Below, in pieces: positions 32,611-41,513 of a DNA stretch of 41,783 bases. Each line of letters starts with the position of its first letter. Within the stretch, counting starts at the first letter, position 1. Source of the DNA: JALOTE01 sp031422195 (GTDB taxonomy: Bacteria; Pseudomonadota; Alphaproteobacteria; Rhizobiales; Rhizobiaceae). The stretch spans positions 1 to 41,783 of the forward strand of contig JANOPZ010000099.1 in assembly GCA_031422195.1 (NCBI GenBank), given 5' to 3'. Position numbers and translations under genes: made by a program. The notes below the pieces were generated by a model, which was not told where the DNA came from, made no database searches, and worked only from the letters and a program-made list of their open reading frames with translations.

Positions 32611-33240
32611 TTATCTGCGTATGGCGTTGCCGACCCAGGCCACAATGTCTTGGGCAACAATAGAAAAAGCTGTATCAAGCGCCGCCGGATAGTTGCCGGT
32701 GGTGGCCGATGCCTCAGACATGAATGCGCGGCTGGCAACAACGTCGCCGTTACGATCATTTAATAATTTTACAAATATTGCAATTTTTGCCCGGTCATAG
32801 CCATCTGGGTCATTACCATCAAGACGAACTGAAAAATCGCGAATTTCCGTAATCAACTGGTAATCAATTGCAAGGCCTTGTCCCGGCAAACCAACGGCGC
32901 TGAAACCTGAATTTTGCAGGGTTTCAACGAGCTTTACTTGCACTAAACTTGGCAAGCGGTCAGCCCATTGCGCACCACCTAAATATTCAAGACCGGTTGC
33001 CGATGTTGCAATAACGATGTTTTGGCTGTCATAAATCTTGAGGGCTTTAGGTTCAGCAACCAATATTTGAGTGCTATACTTGGCTGATGAATTTGCTGCG
33101 CCAAAAGCATTCAACGTCACTGTGTCCAGCGCTGCTGGGGTTGAACCCGTTAATGCGGTTCCGCATCCGGTGAGCAAAAGTGCCGCACCAACTGCGGCAA
33201 CACTGAAGAAAGGGCTGAGAGTATGGGAGTGTTTCTTCAA
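32611..33240 (-). CDS. ABC-type transport auxiliary lipoprotein (PqiC/DUF330-like)
   Basis: A 209-residue lipoprotein with lipobox LLTGC (Cys26), followed by the ABC_trans_aux-type fold: ILVAEPKALKIYDSQNIVI, YLGGAQWADRLPSLVQVKLVETLQNSGF and IDYQLITEIRDFSV. Such lipoproteins sit on the periplasmic side of an MCE/Mla-type lipid transporter. The start is TTG at 33240, overlapping the mlaD stop as TTGA, so it is translationally coupled; no better ATG is available upstream of the signal peptide. It is the last gene before the terminator. Confidence 0.88.
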   Translation of the reverse strand: MKKHSHTLSPFFSVAAVGAALLLTGCGTALTGSTPAALDTVTLNAFGAANSSAKYSTQILVAEPKALKIYDSQNIVIATSATGLEYLGGAQWADRLPSLVQVKLVETLQNSGFSAVGLPGQGLAIDYQLITEIRDFSVRLDGNDPDGYDRAKIAIFVKLLNDRNGDVVASRAFMSEASATTGNYPAALDTAFSIVAQDIVAWVGNAIRR

Positions 33241-34601
33241 CGCCGTTGTTTCCCGTCAAATGTCCGCACTTCGCCTTCACCACCGGTGATAAAGCGCTGC
33301 GGGTTGGCGCTCAAATCAGTAATTGCTCGCTCAATACGCTGAATGGAGTCTTCAGCACCCGTCACCGCCCTTTGAATATCGCGCAGGCCGCCGCCCGTAA
33401 AGCGCTCAATCCCGCTGGCAATTGCAGGCACGCGCGCATTAAGAGTTTCAGCCAATTGCTTGTAGGCTGAAAGGGTCAAGCGCAGTTCGGAAATGACGCC
33501 GCTTGCCTCGCCACTTCCAAGCAACGCATCAACTTTTTGCAACACGCCATCGACCCGCACAGAGGCTGCATTGAGGCGCTCCATCATCTCTGAGGTATCT
33601 TTGATAATTGCGCCAACACCGGTTGTTTCGGTGCTAAGCCGCGTTGTCAAAGCAGATATTTCAGCGGCAGCTTTTGATGCATTATCCATCACACCGGCTA
33701 TCTGGCCGCTTGCGCCCTTAATATCTGATATAATTGTTTTGATATCTTCAGGCGGCGCAGCACTGACCAGCTTATCAATACGCAGCATAGTTTCTGCTGC
33801 ACGGTCCGTCGTCAACTTAGCTGAGGCAATCAGCGCTTCAACGCCTTCCGAGCTTGCAGCAAGCCGACGCGAGATCAGGTCAACATTTTCGAGCGTGCTT
33901 TTCACTCTCGCAGGCTCAACAGCCGAAATCACATTATCAACTTTTGCCAATGTGCCTTCGAGCCGTTCCGATACATTGGACAAGGTTTTCGATATTTCAC
34001 CGGCACTTTTCAAAAATGCGTCAATGTCGCCACTACGGGCAGCAAGTGCACTGCTAAACGTCTCGGCGTTGCGGGCCGTTTGAGTAATTGGCCCGCGGAT
34101 ATCTGCAAGTGTGCCCTCAAACGTAGAAAGCACCACGCCTGCCCTGTTTACGAGCACGCGCGCTGCATCAACGACATCATTTAGCGAAGATGGATCAGCG
34201 ATGATCTCAATGGGGCCATCAGTTGCGCCTATTAAATTCGGCTCATCTGCGGCACCGCCCTTAAACTCGACGTAAGATTGTCCGGTTAAACCTTGGACGC
34301 CGATCGCTGCCCGCGTTGATACCTTTAGCGGAGTGCGCACATCAATAGCGCCATCTGCAATTGCGATTGTGGGGTCTTCGGCATCTAAAAACACATTTTG
34401 AACTTCGCCAACACGGATGCCGTTGAAAAGAATTGCGCTGCCACGGCCCAAACCTGCCGCTGATCCCGGAATACGAATTGTCACCTGAACTGTGTCGCTG
34501 CGGTTGCCAAACCGTGCTGTCCAATAGACAAAGGCGAATGCCGCCAACATTACGATTAGGGTAAATACACCCACAATGACATAATTGGCCCGGGTTTCCA
34601 T
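33237..34601 (-). CDS. mlaD: MlaD/MCE-domain substrate-binding protein
   Basis: A 454-residue protein with one N-terminal transmembrane helix (7-28), one MCE domain (about 38-115, with GLGRGSAILFNGIRVGEV at 50-67 and GLTGQSYVE at 104-112), and a long helical tail. It is longer than E. coli MlaD (about 180) but of the size common in alphaproteobacteria. MCE proteins form hexameric rings that carry phospholipids between the membranes. It is 5 bp from mlaF upstream and overlaps the lipoprotein gene downstream. The precise direction of lipid transport is not deducible. Confidence 0.92.
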   Translation of the reverse strand: METRANYVIVGVFTLIVMLAAFAFVYWTARFGNRSDTVQVTIRIPGSAAGLGRGSAILFNGIRVGEVQNVFLDAEDPTIAIADGAIDVRTPLKVSTRAAIGVQGLTGQSYVEFKGGAADEPNLIGATDGPIEIIADPSSLNDVVDAARVLVNRAGVVLSTFEGTLADIRGPITQTARNAETFSSALAARSGDIDAFLKSAGEISKTLSNVSERLEGTLAKVDNVISAVEPARVKSTLENVDLISRRLAASSEGVEALIASAKLTTDRAAETMLRIDKLVSAAPPEDIKTIISDIKGASGQIAGVMDNASKAAAEISALTTRLSTETTGVGAIIKDTSEMMERLNAASVRVDGVLQKVDALLGSGEASGVISELRLTLSAYKQLAETLNARVPAIASGIERFTGGGLRDIQRAVTGAEDSIQRIERAITDLSANPQRFITGGEGEVRTFDGKQRR

Positions 34602-34606
34602 CAGCG

Positions 34607-35395
34607 TTAAGCCTTAAATCCGCGAGGCATTGCGCGGGCGCGCGTCCCGCGGAAATAGCGTTTAACCCAGGCAAGTTCTGATGCCAGCATCACGTCAAGA
34701 CTGCCCTGAAGCACAACATTCTTATCACCAAGTACGGCAATACGGTCGCAGGCCATGAATAAACTGTCGAGATCATGGGTCACCATATAGACGGTGAGGC
34801 CAAGAGTGTCGCGTAAATTTTTAATTAATATATCAAAATCGGCCGCACCAATGGGATCGAGTCCGGAAGTCGGTTCGTCCAAAAACACCAATTCAGGATC
34901 AAGCGCCAAGGCCCGCGCAAGTGCAGCACGCTTTATCATACCTCCAGAGAGCTCTGATGGCCGCTTTAATGCTGCAGATTGCGGCAAACCAACCAATTCC
35001 AACTTAAGGCGCGCTAGCTCCTCCATAAGCGGTTTGGGCAAGTTCAAATACTCGCGCATTGGAACTTGAACATTTTCAAGGACAGTAAGCGATGAGAACA
35101 ATGCGCCTTGTTGAAACAAAACTCCGCTGCGCATATCAATCTCATTGCGCTGCTTTTGGGTGGCGCGATCAACGTCGATACCAAATAGTTTTATCATGCC
35201 GCTGACTTTAGGAGTCAGCCCCAAAACAGCGCGCAAGAGCACGGATTTTCCTGAACCGGAAGGCCCAACAAAACCCAATATTTCACCGCGCACCACGTCT
35301 AAAGACAGATTTTCAAGCACCGTGTTTGTGCCAAATCGAACAGTTAGTTCATTGACTGATAAAATGATTTCAGGGGCTGTAGCCGTGGCGTTCAT
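34607..35395 (-). CDS. mlaF: Mla-type ABC transporter ATPase
   Basis: A 262-residue ABC ATPase. Walker A is GPSGSGKS (44-51), the Q loop is in VLFQQGALFSSLTV, the signature ELSGGMIKRAALARAL (148-163), Walker B LVFLDEPTSGLDP (169-181), and the switch His is in YMVTHDLDS. The signature 'LSGGM-x-KR' is typical of the MlaF branch. It powers the MlaE permease encoded just upstream (9-bp gap). The ATG at 35395 is at the expected distance from the fold. Confidence 0.95.
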   Translation of the reverse strand: MNATATAPEIILSVNELTVRFGTNTVLENLSLDVVRGEILGFVGPSGSGKSVLLRAVLGLTPKVSGMIKLFGIDVDRATQKQRNEIDMRSGVLFQQGALFSSLTVLENVQVPMREYLNLPKPLMEELARLKLELVGLPQSAALKRPSELSGGMIKRAALARALALDPELVFLDEPTSGLDPIGAADFDILIKNLRDTLGLTVYMVTHDLDSLFMACDRIAVLGDKNVVLQGSLDVMLASELAWVKRYFRGTRARAMPRGFKA

Positions 35396-35404
35396 ATTTT
35401 CCGC

Positions 35405-36550
35405 TCAAAAATCAATTGCGGCGTAGAAGATAGCAAATAATCCATCAACAACGATAACCACAAAAATGGCTTTTACCACCGAGCGCGTCACACACAGCCC
35501 TAAAGACTCTGCGCTGCCCTGAACTTTAAGTCCCTCTATTGCAGCAATAATCCCGATAATCATAGCCATGAAAGGGGCTTTGATCAGGCCTGAAAAAACA
35601 CTCGAAAGGTCAACGGCCTCACGCAACCGCGAAACAAAGGCATCAAGCGATATGCCGGAATAGATCGAAGCCACCAAAGCAGCGCCTGCCAAGGCTGCAA
35701 AATTTGCAATAATTGTAAGCAATGGCAATGCAATAACCAAAGCAACAAGTCTTGGAAAAACCAGAACCGATACCGGGTTTAGCCCCATTACAGTAAGCGC
35801 ATCAACTTCTTCGCGCATTTTCATGGAGCCTATTTCAGCTGTAATCGCACTGCCAGAGCGGCCTGCAACCATGATGGCTGTAATAAGGACCCCTATTTCA
35901 CGCAAAACCAAAATGCCAACCAGATCCACAACGTAAATCTCAGCCCCAAAGTAACGCAACTGAAACGCGCCTTGTTGCGCAATAATTGCCCCGATGATGA
36001 ATGACATTAAAAGCACAATTGGCACAGCGCCAACGCCCATGCGGTCAATATGAGCAATGATAGGCGTTAACGAAAACGAGCTGCTCCGGCTCTCACGCAT
36101 ATGCGCACCGCGCACAACAGAACCCAAAATATCCATACCTGTGGTCAGATCTTTAACCACCAAATGCACCGAACGGCCTAAGCCTTCAAGCATTCTCACC
36201 ACGATATTGTGCCGTTTGATGTGAGGTTCGGCCACAAAGGGCCCGCTTCCCAGCACCCGTAGAAGCAGCCCACTGGCCGCTAACGGACCTATCAATTCAA
36301 AACCAATTCCAGCCGTCTTAGCTGCATTGCGAATATGGGCGATGTGCAGTGCGCCTGCGGTATCAAAATTGTCGATACCACTTAAATCAACAGTAATGGC
36401 CTTGTTGGCCGTTTTAATGCTGGCTACCGCTCCCACAGTAAGCTCGCGAAGTTGCACAGCAACGCTTGTGATCCATGCCCCCTGCAAGCGCAGCACAGTG
36501 CCGCTTGTAACAGTTTCAATATGCAGCTCAGGGTTGTTGATCACTGTCAT
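35405..36550 (-). CDS. mlaE: MlaE-family permease with N-terminal STAS domain
   Basis: A 381-residue inner-membrane permease. Residues about 5-100 form a STAS domain (VLRLQGAWITS, TVDLSGIDNFDTAGALHI), equivalent to the separate MlaB protein of E. coli fused in cis. From about 130 to 378 is the MlaE permease with about five to six helices, including GAIIAQQGAFQLRYFGAE, the conserved REIGVLITAIMVAGRSGSA-type coupling stretch and a MKMREEVDAL segment. STAS fusion is common in alphaproteobacteria. The MFS gene precedes it by 8 bp and mlaF follows it by 9 bp. Confidence 0.94.
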   Translation of the reverse strand: MTVINNPELHIETVTSGTVLRLQGAWITSVAVQLRELTVGAVASIKTANKAITVDLSGIDNFDTAGALHIAHIRNAAKTAGIGFELIGPLAASGLLLRVLGSGPFVAEPHIKRHNIVVRMLEGLGRSVHLVVKDLTTGMDILGSVVRGAHMRESRSSSFSLTPIIAHIDRMGVGAVPIVLLMSFIIGAIIAQQGAFQLRYFGAEIYVVDLVGILVLREIGVLITAIMVAGRSGSAITAEIGSMKMREEVDALTVMGLNPVSVLVFPRLVALVIALPLLTIIANFAALAGAALVASIYSGISLDAFVSRLREAVDLSSVFSGLIKAPFMAMIIGIIAAIEGLKVQGSAESLGLCVTRSVVKAIFVVIVVDGLFAIFYAAIDF

Positions 36551-36558
36551 GCCCGAAC

Positions 36559-37767
36559 CTAAAGCCTAAAGTGCCGTTGGCGCAATGCGGCAAACAACAG
36601 AATAACAACCCCAAACCCTGCAAAACCGCCCATAGCGAAAATACCTTTGATGGCAAAATGGTCATAGAGTGAACCTGAAACCAAAGTCCCAATTGAAAAA
36701 ACCACCCCGGACATGAAAAATGTCAAACCTAAAGCCTTACCAGTTTCGCTTTCGGTAAATCTTTCCGATATCGCGCGCTGTGTTGCCAAATATGTCAACG
36801 CGAAGGATAAAGCATAAAGCGCCTGGAAAGCAAAATCAGCCAGCAAAGGTGAAGGGGTAAAAGAAGCCGCATAAGGGGTGAGTAGCCATCGCAATATCGC
36901 ACCCGCGCCGCCAACAATCATGAGAGTTTCAGCGGCAAATCGCTTGACAAAGTCTTTTGAAAACCAAAACAAAACCACTTCGCAAAGCACTGAAAACGCC
37001 CATAATAGACCGATTTGGCCTTGGCTGTGCCCAATAGAGGCATAGTGAATGGATGCAAATGCATAGTAAAACCCATGGCTACCGATAATCAATCCAGAAG
37101 CCAACGCTAGCGGAGCATAGCGTTTTAGCGCAGGCGTGGCACCACTAAAGCCAAAATCCATTTTACTTTGTTTGTTACGCACCGGCCCAAGCTTGGGCAA
37201 TATAAACTGCGAACAGAGTAGAAGAGCAAAACAACCTGTTGCAATCCAAGGTACAATGACAATCCCAAAGGCACCTGTTGCATAGCCCGTAGCAACGCCT
37301 GCCAATAAAAATGATATTGAGGCCCAAACGCGCATCCGTGCATAATCTGACTTGTATCGCCTTTGGCCAGAGAGAGCCAAAGAGTCTAGTAATGGCGATA
37401 TCGCGCCCCAACTCGGCACAATCAAAAGTGAAACCACAAGAGTGAGCCAAAAGGTTTGAGGCAACCAATAGCCAAGCGAGCACAGCAATGTAATTGTCGC
37501 CAAAGCCATGCCAACCAGAACCCGCTCGTTTGCATTGTCAGCCAAACTCGAAATCACTGGCACTGTCAGCGTTCGGATTGCCAATTGTGCTGATAAAATT
37601 GCTCCAACAAGAGCGGCCGAATACCCTTGCGCAACAAGCCATTGAGGGAAAAACGACAACATAACGCCATGCGAAAGCGCCATTGAAAAATACCCGAATG
37701 AAATCCGTTCGACAAACCGGTGAGGTACGATTTCTCTTGGCGAGTGCTGGGAATCAATAGAATGCAT
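36559..37767 (-). CDS. MFS transporter (MFS_1-like/HcaT-type)
   Basis: A 402-residue protein with about twelve hydrophobic helices in two halves separated by a basic linker (LPKLGPVRNKQSKMDFGF, near 192-209). The start FGYFSMALSHGVMLSFFPQWL and the ISSLADNANERV loop between helices 2 and 3 resemble the HcaT/LacY-like MFS group. The substrate is unknown. It is 8 bp ahead of mlaE on the same strand, so it heads the mla operon. It is divergent from maeB. Confidence 0.88.
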   Translation of the reverse strand: MHSIDSQHSPREIVPHRFVERISFGYFSMALSHGVMLSFFPQWLVAQGYSAALVGAILSAQLAIRTLTVPVISSLADNANERVLVGMALATITLLCSLGYWLPQTFWLTLVVSLLIVPSWGAISPLLDSLALSGQRRYKSDYARMRVWASISFLLAGVATGYATGAFGIVIVPWIATGCFALLLCSQFILPKLGPVRNKQSKMDFGFSGATPALKRYAPLALASGLIIGSHGFYYAFASIHYASIGHSQGQIGLLWAFSVLCEVVLFWFSKDFVKRFAAETLMIVGGAGAILRWLLTPYAASFTPSPLLADFAFQALYALSFALTYLATQRAISERFTESETGKALGLTFFMSGVVFSIGTLVSGSLYDHFAIKGIFAMGGFAGFGVVILLFAALRQRHFRL

Positions 37768-37869
37768 TACTTTAGTCTATGGCAACTCCCGCGTTTTCGA
37801 TAGGCAAAGCCCAGATAAGGGCCTATGAATGAAAAACGAGTTCAATGGTTCAATTTGGTTAGGTGCGTT

Positions 37870-40173
37870 ATGTCTGATAAAAAATCACGCGACCAACGCT
37901 CCGAGCTTGACCAAAACGCGCTTTTTTATCACCGCTACCCAAAACCAGGCAAACTTGAGATTGCGGCAACAAAACCGCTTGGCAACCAACGCGACCTAGC
38001 ATTAGCCTATTCGCCCGGTGTTGCTGCGCCTTGTCTTGAAATCCGCGATAACCCCGCAAAAGCCGCTGAATACACGGCACGCGCAAATTTAGTTGGCGTT
38101 GTCACCAATGGCACGGCTGTGCTTGGCCTTGGCAATATTGGCCCGCTGGCCGGGAAACCGGTTATGGAAGGTAAAGCCGTTCTATTCAAAAAATTTGCAG
38201 ATATTGATGTGTTTGATATTGAGCTTGATGCTCCGGGCATCGAACAAATGATCGAAGTCGTCGCGGCGATGGAGCCAACGTTCGGTGGCATTAATCTTGA
38301 AGATATAAAAGCGCCCGAGTGTTTTGAAATCGAAGAGGCTTTGCGGGCGCGTATGAAAATCCCGGTTTTTCATGATGATCAACATGGAACCGCCATCATC
38401 GTTTCGGCCGCTGTTTGCAATGCAATGGAGTTAGCCGGTAAAAAACTTGGCGATGTTAAACTGGTGACGTCAGGGGCCGGCGCCGCGGCTTTGGCCTGTG
38501 TCAATTTGCTGTGTGAAATCGGCATAAAGCGCGAAAATGTTTGGCTGACTGACATTGACGGCTTGTTCCACACGACCCGCGAAAATATTGACCGCTGGCG
38601 TTTGCCATATGCAAAACAAACAAGCGCGCGGACTTTAGCCGATGTCATAGAAGGCGCAGATATTTTCTTGGGCCTTTCAGCAGCGGGCGTGTTGAAACCT
38701 GAACTGCTGAAAAAAATGGCTTCGCGGCCGTTGATCATGGCGCTTGCAAACCCTGACCCCGAGATCATGCCGGAGGAGGCCCGCAAAGCTCGCCCCGACG
38801 CCATGATTTGCACAGGTCGGTCAGATCTGCCCAATCAGGTCAACAACGTTTTGTGCTTCCCGTATATCTTTAGAGGTGCGCTCGATTGCGGCGCATCAGC
38901 CATAAACACCGCAATGAAACTTGCCGCGGTTGAAGCCATCGCTTCGCTTGCCCGCGAAGAAGTGTCCGATGTTGCTGCCCGTGCCTATTCAGGTGAAACA
39001 CCTTTGTTTGGGCCAGATTACCTTATCCCGTTCGCTTTTGACCAACGGCTGATTATGCGCGTTGCGCCTGCAGTTGCAAAAGCCGCCATGGAAACCGGCG
39101 TAGCAACACGGCCCATCGAAGATATGGATGCCTATCTCGATAAGCTGAACCGTTTCATTTACCGCTCTGGCTTTGTGATGAAGCCGGTGTTTGCCGCGGC
39201 AAAAACCTGCAAGAAAAACCGTGTTATTTTTGCTGACGGTGAAGATGAGCGCATTTTGCGCGCCGCCCAAATTTTGATTGAAGAAGGCACTGCTGAGCCC
39301 ATTTTGGTAGGCCGCCCAAATGTTGTTGACGTTCGACTGCGTCGCTATGGCCTTCGCATCCGGCCTGGCATTGATTTCCAATTGACCAACCCTGAAGACG
39401 ACCCGCGTTACCGCGATTATGTCGATTTACTACTCGCCAGATCAGGCCGCCAAGGGGTTACGCCGGAAGCCGCCCGGACATTTGTGCGCACCAATAATAC
39501 TGTTATCGCCGCTTTAGCCGTTGTGCGCGGAGATGCTGATGCCATGATTTGCGGGCTGGAAGGCCGCTACGAGCGCCATCTAAGGCAAGTGAATCAAATC
39601 ATTGGCAAACGGCCCGGAGCCATTGATATATCAGCACTTTCAATGCTCATAACACAGCGCGGCGCAGTGTTTATGACCGATACTTATGTCACAGTGGATC
39701 CATCCGCCGAGGAAGTGGCAGAAATGACGGTACTTGCTGCAAATGCTATCCGCTCATTTGGTATTGAGCCGCGGGCTGCACTGTTATCGCACTCAAATTT
39801 TGGCTCGCGCGATTCTGCTTCTGCTGCAAAAATGCGTAAAGCCACAGAAATTTTGCGCGCGCGAAAAGTAGATTTTATGTTTGACGGCGAAATGCATGGC
39901 GACAGTGCTTTGTCAGCTGAATTGCGCGAAAGAAGTTTTCCCGGCTCCACGCTGACAGGTGAAGCCAATTTGTTGGTGTTCCCAAATTTGGATGCCGCCA
40001 ATATCACGCTTAATGTTCTAAAACAAATGACAGATGGCCTGCACGTTGGCCCGATTTTATTGGGCACTGCCTTGCCGGCTCATATTTTAACGCCTTCCGT
40101 CACATCGCGCGGCGTCGTTAACATGGCGGCCTTAGCCGTGGTAGGCGCGCAAAAACTGGCTGCGTTAAAATAA
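37870..40173 (+). CDS. maeB: NADP-dependent malic enzyme with phosphotransacetylase-like C-terminus
   Basis: A 767-residue MaeB-type enzyme that oxidatively decarboxylates malate to pyruvate. The N-terminal malic domain has YSPGVAAPCLEI and GTAVLGLGNIGPLAGKPVMEGKAVLFK, followed by the metal-site stretch NLEDIKAPECFEIE and HDDQHGTA. The NADP-binding GAGAAALACVNLL follows, and NPDPEI. The C-terminal half (from about 430) is phosphotransacetylase-like (IFADGEDERILRAA, MICGLEGRYERHL, DTYVTVDP), usually regulatory by acetyl-CoA. The ATG at 37870 is chosen over 37825 because TAGGTG is about 7 nt upstream and the family begins around MSDKK. It is divergent from the MFS gene. Confidence 0.97.
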   Translation: MSDKKSRDQRSELDQNALFYHRYPKPGKLEIAATKPLGNQRDLALAYSPGVAAPCLEIRDNPAKAAEYTARANLVGVVTNGTAVLGLGNIGPLAGKPVMEGKAVLFKKFADIDVFDIELDAPGIEQMIEVVAAMEPTFGGINLEDIKAPECFEIEEALRARMKIPVFHDDQHGTAIIVSAAVCNAMELAGKKLGDVKLVTSGAGAAALACVNLLCEIGIKRENVWLTDIDGLFHTTRENIDRWRLPYAKQTSARTLADVIEGADIFLGLSAAGVLKPELLKKMASRPLIMALANPDPEIMPEEARKARPDAMICTGRSDLPNQVNNVLCFPYIFRGALDCGASAINTAMKLAAVEAIASLAREEVSDVAARAYSGETPLFGPDYLIPFAFDQRLIMRVAPAVAKAAMETGVATRPIEDMDAYLDKLNRFIYRSGFVMKPVFAAAKTCKKNRVIFADGEDERILRAAQILIEEGTAEPILVGRPNVVDVRLRRYGLRIRPGIDFQLTNPEDDPRYRDYVDLLLARSGRQGVTPEAARTFVRTNNTVIAALAVVRGDADAMICGLEGRYERHLRQVNQIIGKRPGAIDISALSMLITQRGAVFMTDTYVTVDPSAEEVAEMTVLAANAIRSFGIEPRAALLSHSNFGSRDSASAAKMRKATEILRARKVDFMFDGEMHGDSALSAELRERSFPGSTLTGEANLLVFPNLDAANITLNVLKQMTDGLHVGPILLGTALPAHILTPSVTSRGVVNMAALAVVGAQKLAALK

Positions 40174-40225
40174 CGCCGTTAACGGTTAATTAGCTTTGTT
40201 GTAGCGCCGGTGAACGGCTTTGGGT

Positions 40226-41491
40226 ATGAAACCGGAACACCTTCTGGAGCCTTTGCTGCGAATGTTTAAGTTGAATGCCTCAGTTCTAGCAAAAGCCAAG
40301 CGCAAGACACTGACGCTTGCCTTGGCGATTTCCGTATTGACTATAACTAATTTTGGCGTTTTCTCCGTAGCAAATGCGGATGAATGGGCCTGCCGCGCAT
40401 TACGGGTCCAGATGGATGCCGCGCCGCGCAGTCAGCCTTCTGGGCGCAATTCTACGCAAGCAGCCCGCTTTGCAAAGGCAATAACCGCACAAAACGTGCA
40501 GATCGATAAAGCGAAATTGCAAATTCGGGCATTGGGTTGCAGCGCAAGTATTGTGTCCCTCGGTGGCAAGGGCAAAGCCAGCTGCAGCAAGCTTAACGGC
40601 GCATTGAAATCCATGAACGCCAATATGGCAAAGCTCAAAATTCAATATTCTCGGCTCTCAAAAGGCGGTGGCACAGTTAATAGCCGCGACGTGTTGAAAG
40701 CCCGCTTTAATGCGCTGGGCTGTGGCCAGGGCGACGGCCAACGAGTAATCACTGTTAAGGGCGATAATAGCCAAAGGTCTGCTTCTGGTATCATTGCAAT
40801 TTTGGGCGACACCAAAGCGAAACGAGATCAGCGAAAACGCGCTGCCAATAGCCTACCAGTTCCCGGCCTTAGTTTTTCCGGCGATACGTTCCGCACATTA
40901 TGCGTTCGCAAATGCGATGGTTATTACTTCCCGATTTCATTTTCCACGACAAAAGATAACTTTAAGCGCGACGTCGTTGCATGCCAAAGCATGTGTCCCG
41001 GCACTGAAGTTGAACTCTTTATGCACAAAGTGCCAGAACAAGAGTCTGAAGATATGATCTCGCAAACAGGCGAGCCTTACAAAGCCATGAGCTATGCTTT
41101 TGCCTATCGTGGTGAAGGCGTAAGCAAAGATCCCGCTTGCCGGTGTCAAGCACTTCAAGGTATTGGCATCTTGAACAATGGCGCTGCTGGGAACACTGCC
41201 ATGACCAGCATCAACGGTAAGCCAGCCAACCCTTTTGATATATTTGATACACCTGATACAGCGCCGGTCCCCATGCCCCGCGCCGATGCTTTGGCAGATG
41301 TGTTGTTTGACCGCGAAACGATCGCCGATGCAGCCGGAGACTTGACTGATGACGACATTATTGCGGTATTTGAGCCGAAAGTGGCCGAAACCAACGCTGA
41401 TGGCTCAATGCGTGTTGTAGGCCCGGTGTTTTTGCCCGACCCGTCGGGTGCAATTGAATTCAAAGTGCCTCTAAGGCCGCTGTTGCGCTGA
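40226..41491 (+). CDS. DUF2865 family secreted protein
   Basis: A 421-residue product with an N-terminal signal sequence (hydrophobic segment near 31-46, likely cleavage after VANA before DEWACRAL). The conserved DUF2865 core is at about 225-310: TLCVRKCDGYYFPISFSTTK, then VVACQSMCPGTEVELFMHK and GEPYKAMSYAFAYRG. About eight cysteines would allow disulfides in the periplasm. The family is common in Rhizobiales with no assigned function. Start choice is uncertain: TTG 40220, ATG 40226 or ATG 40262; the last would give a more compact signal peptide (MFKLNASVL) but has GGAG 12 nt away. A near-CtrA pattern TTAA-CGGTTAA-TTAG lies at 40179-40193. Confidence 0.82.
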   Translation: MKPEHLLEPLLRMFKLNASVLAKAKRKTLTLALAISVLTITNFGVFSVANADEWACRALRVQMDAAPRSQPSGRNSTQAARFAKAITAQNVQIDKAKLQIRALGCSASIVSLGGKGKASCSKLNGALKSMNANMAKLKIQYSRLSKGGGTVNSRDVLKARFNALGCGQGDGQRVITVKGDNSQRSASGIIAILGDTKAKRDQRKRAANSLPVPGLSFSGDTFRTLCVRKCDGYYFPISFSTTKDNFKRDVVACQSMCPGTEVELFMHKVPEQESEDMISQTGEPYKAMSYAFAYRGEGVSKDPACRCQALQGIGILNNGAAGNTAMTSINGKPANPFDIFDTPDTAPVPMPRADALADVLFDRETIADAAGDLTDDDIIAVFEPKVAETNADGSMRVVGPVFLPDPSGAIEFKVPLRPLLR

Positions 41492-41513
41492 GCAACTCAA
41501 CCACGAAGGCCAA

